The notes: generated by a model from the letters alone, not told the origin. A stretch of 59,212 bases of DNA from Candidatus Melainabacteria bacterium (GCA_003153555.1 PLZS01000071.1:64167-123378), one strand, 5' to 3'. Shown: positions 34,701 to 43,430, numbered from the stretch's first letter. Program-made: numbers and translations.

Positions 34701-35008
34701 TCGGCCATGTCTGTGCCTGGTTGAAAGTAGACGTCCATGAGGGCAGCGCTTTGAATGGAGCGCGAGGATACGTGGTCTACTCCGCTGATGTAGAAAAAGT
34801 GTTGCTCATAGAAGGTGACAAGATAGCCTTCCATTTGAGATGGGTCCATGCCGCCGTAAGGCTGGATTACGGTTACACGAGGTAGATCGATGGTGGGAAA
34901 AATATCCACCTTCATTCGCGTCACAGCTAATATTGAGAAGAGCACTGTGGCGACTATCGCTACCATCATTGTGATTGGGCGTCCCATCGCTAGTCGAATC
35001 AGCCACAT
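31775..35008 (-). CDS. RND family efflux pump, inner-membrane transporter
   Basis: This 1077-residue proton-driven pump has twelve membrane segments and two large periplasmic loops. The N-terminus is the family's MWLIRLAMGRPITMMVAIV. TM4 carries the proton-relay acids in VGILVDEATVTIENIH; the second half has PLGRAVIGGLLVSTNAVLLV. It looks closer to HAE-1/multidrug pumps than to CusA metal pumps, but the substrate cannot be fixed. Order in the operon is channel, pump, adaptor, then a small exported protein, with gaps of 0-4 bases. The two-component system 262 bases upstream is a likely regulator. Confidence 0.95.
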   Translation of the reverse strand: MWLIRLAMGRPITMMVAIVATVLFSILAVTRMKVDIFPTIDLPRVTVIQPYGGMDPSQMEGYLVTFYEQHFFYISGVDHVSSRSIQSAALMDVYFQPGTDMADAMAQVVAQVERSRAYMPPGTVTPFILRYDVGSVPVGYLVFSSPTRSLGEIQDLVYARIRPVVSTTPGVSTPPPFGGNQRSIVLTVDTKRLSEYHLSIDDVVKALNDGNVIMPSGIVRTGDVQRMTSIDSVVKDIQSLGNIPLQNKTGTQNVFLRDIATIQDTTDILTGYALVNGRRTVYMAISKQASASTLSVVDGVKKNISYMQSLLPDDIKVAFEFDQSVYVTEALLGLLIEGGVGALLTGGVVLLFLRDIRSSLIVVLNIPFALLAAVVGLWLTGQTINLMTLSGLSLAVGILVDEATVTIENIHSHLGRGRLLLPGIYDASLEVVVPRLLAMLSVVSVFTPSFFMVGPTKSLFVPLSLAVGLAMFASYILSGTFVPIMSGWLLKSHRTEEDKFEYADRIGHVHHAKRTFDFMDRVRDRYQRVLIRLFGIRPLVLIVFLLACLSSILIYPTLGREIFPAGNPRGFQLRLKAPVGTRFEKTEDITKAVLKTIGDDVGEDNVEVSISYVGSQPPSYAISNAYMWTSGPQEAVMLVSFIDEAKVQIKPLEERLRKLFSEKYPDCQFTFEAGDIVNKVMNFGAATPIRVDVDGPDYAKITNFSYKVLDELKKISVLRDVGIIQPLKYPTLDVKVDRVRAGQLGVSVRDIGNALVSSTYSSRFVTPMYWRDAKSGLSYQVQVQVPQGDLDSLQAVGAIPIKTGSYAGPFLRDVSKIEFGTTPGEFDHYNMRRNISISANLANDDLGGAAVAVQKALDQLGKPPKGVKVSIRGQVPTMNQTFFSLSLGILFAIVAIFLLLVSFFQSVSLAFIIVSVVPAILFGALLALFVTNTTLNVQSFMGAIMATGVGVANSILVIVFAEEKRALGMSAKSAAITGAAARLRPVLMTSIAMIAGMMPMALGMGEGGDRTAPLGRAVIGGLLVSTNAVLLVLPLVYAMVQKKATRKGVSLLPEDNVERMQESNSHVQSDEQAAGAL

Positions 35009-35010
35009 AC

Positions 35011-36666
35011 TTAGAGACCCTTCTGAATGCGATCGGATTCGGACAATAACGGATGAAGATCTCCGTGCGTTGAGGCAACTGATAATAGTGCCCGCCAGAC
35101 TCCTACTTTTGCAATTGCTTCCTGTACCCTCGATTGGGCAAGAACTTCATTCGCTTGTGCCACTTGTGCCACCGAACCCAGCCCAGTCTTGTACCTGGCT
35201 TCTGCTTGATGGGTGGCGATAACCGACGCTTGCACTTGGATCGGCATGTTCTCTGCTAGGGCAAGTGCGGCTTTGACACGCGCTCGTGCTTGAACATCCT
35301 GAGTGCGAAGATTTTGCATTACTAAATTGGATTCCTGCTGCTGTTGGTAAATTCGCTCCTGCTGAACACGTTTTTCTTGATGCAATCTAAAAACATCTAA
35401 GAAATTCCAATTGACTATTAGCGCCAATTGATAGTTCGGAATTACTGGCAAAACACCAGCTACATTCGTATCTTGTCTTCGACCAGGTACGATCGGACTT
35501 AAACCGGAGCTGCGCAAATTAAACCCGCCCAGCATGTGGATAACCGGATAGTATTCTTTATCCAGGACCTTTTTTTGTGCCATTGCAGATAGTACTACTG
35601 AGTTGGCGGCTTTAAATATCGGTACTTGCTCGAAAACAGGGGTCGCCTTTTGGATTTGCGCGGGTTCCTTTTTGTCAGCGATTCCGCTTGCGTCGATATC
35701 GACCATCCTGCCGCCCAGACCCATCGCGTTGGCGAGGTTTGCGAATGCCAGGTCTCTAGACATTTCGGCTCTAATCAGATCGTTGCGCGCATTAGCCAAT
35801 TGTGCCAGCGCCAGCGATTCGTCAGCTCCGGGCTTCAATGATGCTTTGACCTGTGCCTCTACGATTTTGCTGAACTGGTCGAAGGAAATGACGTTTTGTT
35901 CGGCGGCTTTGACTTGCTCGATCGCTATGACACTGTCTAAAAACGCATTCGCTGCTGTCAGACCGACGTCTAACTCGGTGGCAGAGTAATTCGATTTTGT
36001 TTGTTCTGATAGTTTCTTTGCCAGTTGTATTCTTGCCTTGTGCAATCCAAAATCTAGTGGTGCCCAATCGAGACTGACACCACCGGCACTGAAAAAATAA
36101 GAAGAGAGACTGGAAGTGCCAACAGCTGGTCCAGAGATTGCCGGGAAAACAGGACTGCCAAAAAACACTTGTGACAGTTTATTGTGACTGGCAAAAAGTT
36201 CTTGATACTGAAGCAACGAATCAGGCATGTACTCGGTGATTTTCTGAACCGTCACGTTCCTGTCTGCGGCTCGCATCTGCGACTGACCCTTGAGGATATT
36301 GGGGTAGTTCTGCTGTGCGTACTCAACAGCTCCGCGCAATGTGAAGGGTTTCGAAATAACTGATTGCTCAATTCTTGGTTTTAAAAAGATGGCTGAAGGT
36401 TTGTCTTTTGAGTAGTCGACTGGTGCGTTCGACGATTGTTGGGACAGATCTTGATTGGATGTTGAATCGTCAGGCATGAGTTGCATGGGATGGTTCATGC
36501 TGCCTGGCGCAGCAGGCTCACCGAGTCCCCTCAATCCGGAATCTTCAGCCAAACAAGGCAGCATAAAATTGATCAGGCTGATCGCAAGCAAAAGTTTTGA
36601 AGTGCAAGAGAATTCTCTAACCTTCAAAAAGAGGCGGAGCGATGAGTTTGTCTTTGGTCTGATCAC
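35011..36666 (-). CDS. TolC-type outer-membrane efflux channel
   Basis: A signal peptide (SKLLLAISLINFMLPCLA, about residues 23-40) is followed by a Pro/Ser-rich segment and then two long helical OEP repeats (about 125-335 and 345-540), with the usual ALxxNPxxL-like opening replaced by EYAQQNYPNILKGQSQMRAADRNV. TLRGAVEYAQQN is the family start. At 551 residues it is slightly long because of the N-terminal linker. Translation begins at GTG 36666. It is the first gene of the efflux operon, two bases before the pump start. Confidence 0.88.
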   Translation of the reverse strand: MIRPKTNSSLRLFLKVREFSCTSKLLLAISLINFMLPCLAEDSGLRGLGEPAAPGSMNHPMQLMPDDSTSNQDLSQQSSNAPVDYSKDKPSAIFLKPRIEQSVISKPFTLRGAVEYAQQNYPNILKGQSQMRAADRNVTVQKITEYMPDSLLQYQELFASHNKLSQVFFGSPVFPAISGPAVGTSSLSSYFFSAGGVSLDWAPLDFGLHKARIQLAKKLSEQTKSNYSATELDVGLTAANAFLDSVIAIEQVKAAEQNVISFDQFSKIVEAQVKASLKPGADESLALAQLANARNDLIRAEMSRDLAFANLANAMGLGGRMVDIDASGIADKKEPAQIQKATPVFEQVPIFKAANSVVLSAMAQKKVLDKEYYPVIHMLGGFNLRSSGLSPIVPGRRQDTNVAGVLPVIPNYQLALIVNWNFLDVFRLHQEKRVQQERIYQQQQESNLVMQNLRTQDVQARARVKAALALAENMPIQVQASVIATHQAEARYKTGLGSVAQVAQANEVLAQSRVQEAIAKVGVWRALLSVASTHGDLHPLLSESDRIQKGL

Positions 36667-36928
36667 TGTATTGCTGGGTCAAGGACTGCTGTTTTGAGTT
36701 TAAGCAGAATATTTGAATGCCCTTTCAACCTGGTTCTTCGCTAGGTTAGTTCGCTGAGTTGGTAAACGGGTAAGACATAGTCGCTCGTATATACCTTGAG
36801 CAACGAGAACTGCTTTACGAGTACACCTAGTTTAATTTGTCCGCGATTTCACTGTGTGCAAGTTTTGTGCAGAACTTAAGTAACATTTTTGTCAGTCTCT
36901 CGGCTCTAACGCCTCCAGGACCGACGTT

Positions 36929-38203
36929 CTAGACTTTGTCGGGCCGTGAAGCCGGCAAGGTGATCGAAAACTTACTGCCTTTCTCTAGTTCACTTTGAAT
37001 TTCGATCTTGCCATGGTGATTGTCAACAACCGCTTTGGCTATGGCTAAACCCAGACCGACTCCTCCGGATTCGCGTGAGCGCGACGGGTCGACCCGATAG
37101 AATCGATCGAATATAAAAGGAAGGCTTTCGGCCGGGATTCCTATTCCTGTATCGGCAACGGAGACAGTGACCAGGCGTCCGTTTAACACCGCAGCAATAG
37201 TTACAGTTCCTCCCGCCGGCGTGTAGCGGCATGCATTTTCAAGAAGGTTACCGAAGACGTGCGACATCGCTTCTGCATTCCCATCAACCTTGAGATCCTC
37301 AGCCAGCGAAACGACGATAGTCAGTTCTTTGCGAGAAAATTGCTCGCGATACTCGTCGGTGATTTCAGTTAGCAATTTGCTGAGATCAAAGTTGTTGTGG
37401 TCGGATTGTTTTAGTGCACCTTCGATTTCAGATAATAACATCAAGTCATTGACGATCAAACTCATCCGCGACACGGCGCTTGTGATGACTATGCTTTCTT
37501 TCTCGTCGATTGACTGTTTTTTAAGCTTGCGAGCCAATGACTCAATTTGGACTTGGATAATGGTCAAGGGCGTATTCAGTTCGTGACCTGCGTCGGCAAC
37601 GAAATTACGCAAAGTTTTTAGTGTCTCCTGCGTAGGCCTCGCTACTTTCCCGGAAACAAAGTAACTAATTAGCACAAGGCTGATCAAGACAACTGGTGCA
37701 AAAAGTGCCGTGGTCACACAGTATTGATAAATAGCGCTATCACGACCATTTGTTGGTAGTTGAATTTGTAAATAGCCGACTAACTTGCCATCCTTCTTCA
37801 ACGGGCCGGTCTTAACTCTCATTTTAAAAGCACCGGAATTCATCTCTTTAGTGCTCAGGATCAGTTGCGGCATGCCTGGTGGACCATAGTGATCGATCAT
37901 GTTTCCTGCGGCATCAAAAATTTGAATTGAAGCGATTGAACGGGCTGGTTGCGTTTCAACTTTTCGAGCCCAATCCCGAAAGTGGGGTCGATCATTTTGC
38001 AAGTCAATCGCGTGACCAACTTCGCTGGCAAAAACAGCCAATTCTTCATCCAGTGCGGCAGTCAGGCTAGTGCTGAAAAATATCAATCCCAAAAAAGTTG
38101 AAGTTACGTAGACGATCGCTGACAGAGCAACGAAGTAAGTGGCTATTTGCCAGCGAAGATTATTGACCATTTGCCAGCGAAGACTATTGACCATGACCAT
38201 CAT
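36929..38203 (-). CDS. Two-component sensor histidine kinase
   Basis: An inner-membrane sensor with two membrane spans (about residues 22-46 and 162-184) flanking a periplasmic domain of about 115 residues. A HAMP-less linker leads to the dimerisation H-box DAGHELNTPL with phospho-acceptor His207, then N-box NLLENACRYTPAGG, G1 DTGIGIPAES, F-box and G2 GVGLGLAIAK. The start is uncertain: a 24-bp tandem duplication encodes MVNSLRWQ/MVNNLRWQ and provides several Met codons between 38203 and 38170. It overlaps the response regulator gene by 20 bases and precedes the efflux operon. Confidence 0.92.
   Translation of the reverse strand: MMVMVNSLRWQMVNNLRWQIATYFVALSAIVYVTSTFLGLIFFSTSLTAALDEELAVFASEVGHAIDLQNDRPHFRDWARKVETQPARSIASIQIFDAAGNMIDHYGPPGMPQLILSTKEMNSGAFKMRVKTGPLKKDGKLVGYLQIQLPTNGRDSAIYQYCVTTALFAPVVLISLVLISYFVSGKVARPTQETLKTLRNFVADAGHELNTPLTIIQVQIESLARKLKKQSIDEKESIVITSAVSRMSLIVNDLMLLSEIEGALKQSDHNNFDLSKLLTEITDEYREQFSRKELTIVVSLAEDLKVDGNAEAMSHVFGNLLENACRYTPAGGTVTIAAVLNGRLVTVSVADTGIGIPAESLPFIFDRFYRVDPSRSRESGGVGLGLAIAKAVVDNHHGKIEIQSELEKGSKFSITLPASRPDKV
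38147..38194. repeat. 24-bp tandem duplication across the kinase start region
   Basis: Two adjacent 24-base copies (38147-38170 and 38171-38194) differ at one position. They encode MV-N-S/N-LRWQ twice in frame, so the kinase gains eight extra N-terminal residues and a second usable ATG. A recent slippage event is likely. Confidence 0.8.
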
Positions 38204-38873
38204 TGTCCTCTAGCTTGTAGCCGATACCATGGATGGTGCGGATAAAAGATGCTTGTCCCGGTTGATCGATCTTCTGCCTGAGACTGCGCAACGTCGACCT
38301 GACTGTTTCAGGCACTACATTCGTTTCAGAGCCCCAAACTCGATCAAGCAGGTCATCAACGCTTGCCACTTGGTTGGGATGACGCATAAAGTACTCGAGC
38401 AGACTAAATTCTTTCGGTAGCAGATGAACCTCAATGCCTGAATTGGTTAATCGACATGAATTGCGATCCAAACAAAGTGGTCCCACCTTGAATTGTGTCA
38501 CCGGTTGAGTTATCGGTCTGCGCAATAACGCTCGCACTCTTGCAGAGAGTTCTCTGAGTTGAAACGGTTTCGTCATGTAATCGTCTGAACCAGCATCTAA
38601 CCCAGCTTCTTTCGCAACCAGAGACTTCTTGGCTGTTAACATCAAGATAGGTGTGCTTCCACCACCGGCGCGAAACTTCGAGCACACGTCCATGCCGTTC
38701 ATTCCAGGCAGCGTCAAATCCAGAATGATTAAGTCATAGTTGTGAGACTGCATTCTTTCTAAGGCCACGCTTCCCGAGTCAATAATCTCAACGAGATGAT
38801 AGTCCTCAGCAAGCCATTCTTTGATAGCTCCCGAAATATCCTTCTCGTCCTCAACTAGCAAGATCTTGGCCAT
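38184..38873 (-). CDS. OmpR-family response regulator
   Basis: The receiver domain starts MAKILLVEDEKD at the ATG at 38873 and has the phospho-acceptor Asp52 in ILDLTLPGMNG, the signalling Thr in MLTAKK and Lys in MTKPF. The C-terminal winged helix (about residues 130-225) has LLPKEFSLLEYFMRHP and WGSETNVVPETVRSTLRSLRQKI. A frame extension to 38936 adds 21 residues not typical of the family. It is encoded just ahead of its cognate kinase and likely controls the downstream RND operon, as in CusRS/BaeSR-type systems. Confidence 0.93.
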   Translation of the reverse strand: MAKILLVEDEKDISGAIKEWLAEDYHLVEIIDSGSVALERMQSHNYDLIILDLTLPGMNGMDVCSKFRAGGGSTPILMLTAKKSLVAKEAGLDAGSDDYMTKPFQLRELSARVRALLRRPITQPVTQFKVGPLCLDRNSCRLTNSGIEVHLLPKEFSLLEYFMRHPNQVASVDDLLDRVWGSETNVVPETVRSTLRSLRQKIDQPGQASFIRTIHGIGYKLEDNDGHGQ

Positions 38874-39005
38874 GCAAGTTATTTTAACCGCTCGAAAATC
38901 CAAACATTTGAGATTCGGTTGTGTTCGACGCTTCATTAGTAATTATTTTGTCGCAACCTGGGCAATTAGCTTTACCAGCAAGCCGATTGGCGCGATGATT
39001 AGGGC

Positions 39006-40076
39006 ATGAGTGAATTAAAGTCTAGCGAAACCCCGTGGCAGCCGCTATACACAATCGAGCGCAGCGGTATAACCGAAGTTCAGGTCTATGGCATGCTTTC
39101 AATTGTCGAGGGGACGGCGAGCGGACAACCTCGCGAGTTGCTAAGTTATGGGGATGTCAATTACATGTTGTGGAGTCGTTCGCTCCTTAAACCATGGCAA
39201 CTCTTGAGTCATTTTCAAGAAGTTGTGGATGGCTATCCCCAACTAAATGAGTCGCATTTGACTTTGATGATGTCATCGCACAGCGCGGAAGCTGCTCATC
39301 TCAAATTGCTCAGAGAAATCATGCAAATAGGAGATGTTTCTGACGGCTTTCTTCGCTGCCCGGCGACATATCCCCTGGCCAACGAAATGAGGATAAAACT
39401 CAAATCGGAAGGGCAACCGCCGCGATCGCTTTATCATAATTGTAGTGGCAAGCACTTTGGTTACCTACTAGCTCTAAAAGCAGCAGGACAGGAGTTGGAA
39501 AGTTACGTCAACCCTGATGGCGAGCACTTCGAACCGCTCAAACAATTGCTAGCAGATTTGACTCAGAGACCAATTCAGGATTTTAACTTTGCCACTACTG
39601 ATGGTTGCCAGTTGCCTAACTATGGATTAACTTCAAGAGAGATGGCAACCGCTTACCTCAACCTTGCTTGTGGCTGTTCATCGAGTAACAAACGGTTGCT
39701 TCAGTTGACCGAATTGGGCGAGTTGATGCGCGCTCACCCGCAGGTGATTGGTGGAGTTGAACGATTTGACTCGCGCTTGATGTCCGGTCTTTTTGCCAAC
39801 GTGGACGAAGTACCACTGGTGGCAAAGGAAGGGGCGGATGGCTTGCTTGGCATTGGCATTGCACCCAATAAAAGATTTCAGCATGGGCTTGGCATATTGG
39901 TGAAGCTCTCATCCGGCAATGACACGCGCCACATGGAAGCGCTGGTGCGTGAAGTCTTTAGACAGCTGGGATTGCTTAAACACAAGCGGGATAAAGCGGT
40001 GGTTGGTCCACCGGTGCGCAAAGATCACATAAAATCGAATTTCTATTTCAACGTGTCATTGTCATCGGCGGTTTAG
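39006..40076 (+). CDS. L-asparaginase II family protein (Rhizobium etli type)
   Basis: This 356-residue enzyme belongs to the asparaginase II family (distinct from the E. coli type), which hydrolyses L-asparagine to aspartate and ammonia. Family motifs visible are RSLLKPWQ with the catalytic Ser/Lys pair, MMSSHSAEAAHL, the metal/Cys region LYHNCSGKHFGYLLA and TTDGCQLPNYG. Near the end, VVGPPVRKD is typical. It begins with an ATG and is followed three bases after its stop by the kynurenine formamidase gene, so the two are co-transcribed in an amino-acid degradation unit. Confidence 0.9.
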   Translation: MSELKSSETPWQPLYTIERSGITEVQVYGMLSIVEGTASGQPRELLSYGDVNYMLWSRSLLKPWQLLSHFQEVVDGYPQLNESHLTLMMSSHSAEAAHLKLLREIMQIGDVSDGFLRCPATYPLANEMRIKLKSEGQPPRSLYHNCSGKHFGYLLALKAAGQELESYVNPDGEHFEPLKQLLADLTQRPIQDFNFATTDGCQLPNYGLTSREMATAYLNLACGCSSSNKRLLQLTELGELMRAHPQVIGGVERFDSRLMSGLFANVDEVPLVAKEGADGLLGIGIAPNKRFQHGLGILVKLSSGNDTRHMEALVREVFRQLGLLKHKRDKAVVGPPVRKDHIKSNFYFNVSLSSAV

Positions 40077-40079
40077 ATT

Positions 40080-40757
40080 ATGAACGTCATGCATGAACTA
40101 TTGTCGAAACCGTTTCGGATTATAGATATCTCTCAACCGATTCAGAGCGACAGCGCATGCTTTCCCGGAGACACACCCTTCAGCCGTGCAATCACTGTGT
40201 CTCACCAAGAAAGCAATGTCATTAACTTAACTGCTTTGACTATGAGTCCACATGTTGGTACTCATGTTGATGCACCAGTTCATGTGCGCGGTTCTATGGA
40301 TTCAAGTGTTGAAACGGTAGGGTCGATGTCTCTGGATGCCTTTGTCGGTATCGCCGAAGTGATTGATATCGCTCCATTCACAGGAGCGATCAAACCTGAA
40401 CATGTCGCCGATTTGATCAAGACAAAAGCAACACGCTTGCTAATTCGCACGAGCAATCAAATACGGTATCAAGTGTTTGAAGAGTTTTATGCTTTCTTGT
40501 CTCTCGAACTTGTCGATTGGCTTTACGAAAGAGGAGTTCGCCTGGTTGGATTGGACACTCCGTCGATGGATGATTCTGAGTCGAAGACTCTGTGTGCACA
40601 TCATGGTCTACTCGCCAAAGACATCTACTGGCTTGAGAACTTAGACCTGACGGCAGTACCTTTAGGAGTATATTTTCTAGTGGCGGCCCCGTTGAAATTC
40701 ATGGAGCTTGAGGCTTCACCGGTACGTGCGTTACTGATAGATTGGTCCAAACAATAA
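40080..40757 (+). CDS. kynB: Kynurenine formamidase (cyclase family, KynB type)
   Basis: The 225-residue protein has the cyclase-family metal motif HVGTHVDAPVH (residues 58-68). It also shares strings with bacterial KynB: DISQPI at the start, FPGDTPF, ERGVRLVGLDTPSMDDSESKTLCAHH and LPLKF-like AAPLKFMELEASPVRALL. KynB hydrolyses N-formylkynurenine, the second step of tryptophan catabolism. It lies between asparaginase II and the BtpA-like gene on the plus strand. No tryptophan dioxygenase or kynureninase is in the window. Assignment to KynB rather than another cyclase is well supported. Confidence 0.87.
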   Translation: MNVMHELLSKPFRIIDISQPIQSDSACFPGDTPFSRAITVSHQESNVINLTALTMSPHVGTHVDAPVHVRGSMDSSVETVGSMSLDAFVGIAEVIDIAPFTGAIKPEHVADLIKTKATRLLIRTSNQIRYQVFEEFYAFLSLELVDWLYERGVRLVGLDTPSMDDSESKTLCAHHGLLAKDIYWLENLDLTAVPLGVYFLVAAPLKFMELEASPVRALLIDWSKQ

Positions 40758-40775
40758 TTCAGAAGAGGTTCAAAA

Positions 40776-41564
40776 ATGTTCGGAAGAAAGTGCTCAGTCA
40801 TCGGCGTTGTCCACCTGGCACCATTGCCAGGCTCTGCTTCATATGGTGGCAGCATGGAGGCGGTTCTTGGCACTGCTTTGTCTGACGCGATGGCTTATAA
40901 GGATGGTGGTGTCGACGCTTTGATTATCGAAAATATGCATGATGTGCCGTATCTTAGAGGACGAGTTGAGCCTGAGACAACCGCAGCAATGGCTGTTATT
41001 GCTCATGCGATCAAGTATGAAACGGTTTTGCCAATAGGTGTTCAGATTTTAGCGGGCGCAAACCTGGAAGCGCTTGGTGTAGCGGTTGCGGCCGGGCTGG
41101 ATTTTCTAAGAGTAGAAGGTTTTGTTTTCGCTCACATTGGTGACGAGGGATTTCACCAATCATGCGCCGCTGAGCTAATCCGCAGGCGAGCGATCTTGAA
41201 AGCAGAACATATAAAAATATTCGCCGACATAAAAAAGAAGCATGCTGCTCATGCCATCACATCTGATGTCAGCTTAGTTGAAACTGCGCGCAACGCTGAA
41301 TTTTTCAAAGCTGATGGAGTCGTCGTGACTGGACCAGCGACTGGCTATGCGCCTGAGGAGCAGGAGGTGCGCGGTGTCAGAGCTTCCGTTGCTGCCCACG
41401 TGTTGGTCGGGTCAGGCGTTACTCCAGGGAATATTCACCAATTGGCTCAACACTCTAATGCTTTGATTGTCGGAAGCTCGGCAAAGTATGATGGCTTGTG
41501 GTCCAACGAAGTCGATCCAGAGCGCGTTGAGCGCTTGATCGCTGGTCTGGCTGCGGCTGTATAG
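40776..41564 (+). CDS. btpA: BtpA/SgcQ family TIM-barrel protein
   Basis: This 262-residue protein has the BtpA family features: VIGVVHLAPLPGSASYGG at the N-terminus, GGVDALIIENMHDVPY, PIGVQILAGAN, LRVEGFVFAHIGDEG and GSGVTPGNI near the end. In cyanobacteria BtpA is needed for stable photosystem I; the enterobacterial SgcQ paralogue is a putative sugar nucleosidase or transport-linked protein. No photosystem genes occur here, so the more general family role is likely. It follows kynB by 18 bases with GAGG before the ATG. Confidence 0.85.
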   Translation: MFGRKCSVIGVVHLAPLPGSASYGGSMEAVLGTALSDAMAYKDGGVDALIIENMHDVPYLRGRVEPETTAAMAVIAHAIKYETVLPIGVQILAGANLEALGVAVAAGLDFLRVEGFVFAHIGDEGFHQSCAAELIRRRAILKAEHIKIFADIKKKHAAHAITSDVSLVETARNAEFFKADGVVVTGPATGYAPEEQEVRGVRASVAAHVLVGSGVTPGNIHQLAQHSNALIVGSSAKYDGLWSNEVDPERVERLIAGLAAAV

Positions 41565-41591
41565 TCCGTTGCAGGGGGCTGTTATGACTGT

Positions 41592-43235
41592 TTATGGAGT
41601 GTAACTCTTGCCCCTGGCCAGATCTGCCCATGGATTTGCAACCTTACTTGGTCGGGCGATATCGGCAGATGAACTGGTTTTAGAAACTCGTTTGTGTTTT
41701 TTCGGTTTGACTTCAGGAAAAGCAGTGGCTTGCATTATTCCTTCAGGTGTTGTGCTTGCTGTGCTGTAAGCTCGGCGGTGGCCAGGCGGGCTTGATGAAA
41801 CTTCTGGTTCGAGCGTGGTTACAGATTCCTGTTCTCCCCCACCTCTATCAGCATTGTGATGGACTCTTGAGCCGTGATGAGCCGTCACCGGTTTCTCAGT
41901 GGAGTTTGTGGGCGGATTGTCGACTCCTGTGATGGCAGTAGTCGGTGGCGGCGTCGTGGTGGCACCCGGCTTAGTCGTAGCGCCTGGCGTCACTCCGGTC
42001 AAAGCAGGCGTCGTGGTGGCAGGAATTGATTGTTGGATAGATTGTTGGACAGGTGGAATCATCGTCTTTTTCCGCCACTCAAGAATCCCCAATCCACCTA
42101 ATATCACCACAGCAAGAACGACCGCCCAGACCTTCATGGACACTTCTTTGAGCATGGCGGTGAGCAATTCGGCCGGAGTGCGTTGGTCGTTTGGCGAAGA
42201 GCGCAAGACTTGACTCTTGCCAGGTCGAGGAATTGCATTCTCCAGGTCTATGCGCAACTCGTCCATTGTCTGATGGCGATCATTTGGATCTTTTGCCAAG
42301 GCTTTGAAGACGACCTGCTCGAGCCGTTCTGGAATATACAAATCAGGACGTGCCTGGGTGAAACTTGGTGGCATTTCACTGATGTGTTTCGACATCGTGT
42401 CTACCATTGTCTTTCCAAGAATGGGCAATTTACCGGTCAGTGTCTCGTAAACCACGATTCCCATCGAGTAAATATCAGAGCGTTGATCCAGTTCAGCGCC
42501 AGTACATTGTTCGGGACTCATGTAGACGGGGCTGCCGCAAACTTCACCTGCTTGAGTTAACTTCTGACCTTCAGGTCCAGAATTCATCAACTTTGCCACA
42601 CCGAAGTCAACTACTTTGACGAAATCTTTTTCTTCGTCGTAGTTGATCAAGACAAAGTTGGTCGGCTTTACGTCTCTGTGGATGACGCCCATTTTGTGCG
42701 CGTGATCGAGCGCATCGCAGGCTTGGGCAAGGATTTTGATACTACGCTCTACGCCAATCTGACCTTCGTTTTTAATCAAGTCAGCCAGTGATATTCCTTG
42801 AAGATAGTCCATCACGATAAACGGCTGACCATTAGGACTGATGCCGAAATCGTAGACTGTGATTACATTCGGATGACTAATGCGACTTGCTGATTTCGAT
42901 TCCTGTTGAAACCGTTTGACGCTCATCGAGTCAGAAATCAATTGCGCTTGTAACATCTTGATGGCAACTATTCGATCCATAAGCGCATGACGCGCTTTAT
43001 AGACGACGCCCATGCCACCATGTCCGATGACTTCTTGAATCTCATAGTTGCCGGCCAAAGTGGTGCCGAGCAGAGGATCCTGCACGACGTTGATGAGAAG
43101 TGTTCCATCGTGCGGGCAAGCAGCAACAATGCCGGTAAACTGCCGATTGCACTCCAGGCACACCTTTTCATGTAGTCTTTTGATATCGGACGACACTTCG
43201 CTCCGTTGCCAATCACTAACCGCGCCACGCGCCAC
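41592..43235 (-). CDS. Membrane-anchored Ser/Thr protein kinase with N-terminal zinc-ribbon-like segment
   Basis: A Hanks-type kinase. Residues 26-42 carry CLECNRQF and ACPHDG, a small Cys/His cluster that may bind zinc. The kinase domain (about 64-330) has the glycine loop GHGGMGVVYK, Lys93, HRDVKPTN with Asp188, DFG at 210-212 and GSPVYMSPEQ. A single membrane span lies at about 369-387, followed by a Thr/Pro/Ser-rich extracytoplasmic tail without a PASTA domain. Start choice is uncertain: GTG at 43235 or GTG at 43196, the latter with GGAG nearby. The gene stands alone, convergent with btpA. Confidence 0.92.
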   Translation of the reverse strand: MARGAVSDWQRSEVSSDIKRLHEKVCLECNRQFTGIVAACPHDGTLLINVVQDPLLGTTLAGNYEIQEVIGHGGMGVVYKARHALMDRIVAIKMLQAQLISDSMSVKRFQQESKSASRISHPNVITVYDFGISPNGQPFIVMDYLQGISLADLIKNEGQIGVERSIKILAQACDALDHAHKMGVIHRDVKPTNFVLINYDEEKDFVKVVDFGVAKLMNSGPEGQKLTQAGEVCGSPVYMSPEQCTGAELDQRSDIYSMGIVVYETLTGKLPILGKTMVDTMSKHISEMPPSFTQARPDLYIPERLEQVVFKALAKDPNDRHQTMDELRIDLENAIPRPGKSQVLRSSPNDQRTPAELLTAMLKEVSMKVWAVVLAVVILGGLGILEWRKKTMIPPVQQSIQQSIPATTTPALTGVTPGATTKPGATTTPPPTTAITGVDNPPTNSTEKPVTAHHGSRVHHNADRGGGEQESVTTLEPEVSSSPPGHRRAYSTASTTPEGIMQATAFPEVKPKKHKRVSKTSSSADIARPSKVANPWADLARGKSYTP

Positions 43236-43350
43236 GCGAACGTCTGTTAAGCATTATTAATGTACCCACGTATCATAGCCCACTAACTCTTTATTCGCCA
43301 TTTCCCAGTTCATGACCGGAAAAGCTGGCCAGTTCGGCTGTGAAGCTTTT

Positions 43351-43374
43351 AAAAAAATCAACCGTCAACGGTTG
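43351..43374 (-). terminator. Rho-independent terminator after recF
   Basis: On the minus strand CAACCG-TTGA-CGGTTG (43374-43359) is followed by A and seven T residues (43357-43351), 57 bases past the recF stop. This is the best-formed member of the CAACCG/CGGTTG hairpin family in the window. Confidence 0.75.
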
Positions 43375-43430
43375 GTTTTAGAAGTTAGGGTTGTCCACTT
43401 AGCCGTCTGGCTTAGCTTGTCAATGAGCTG

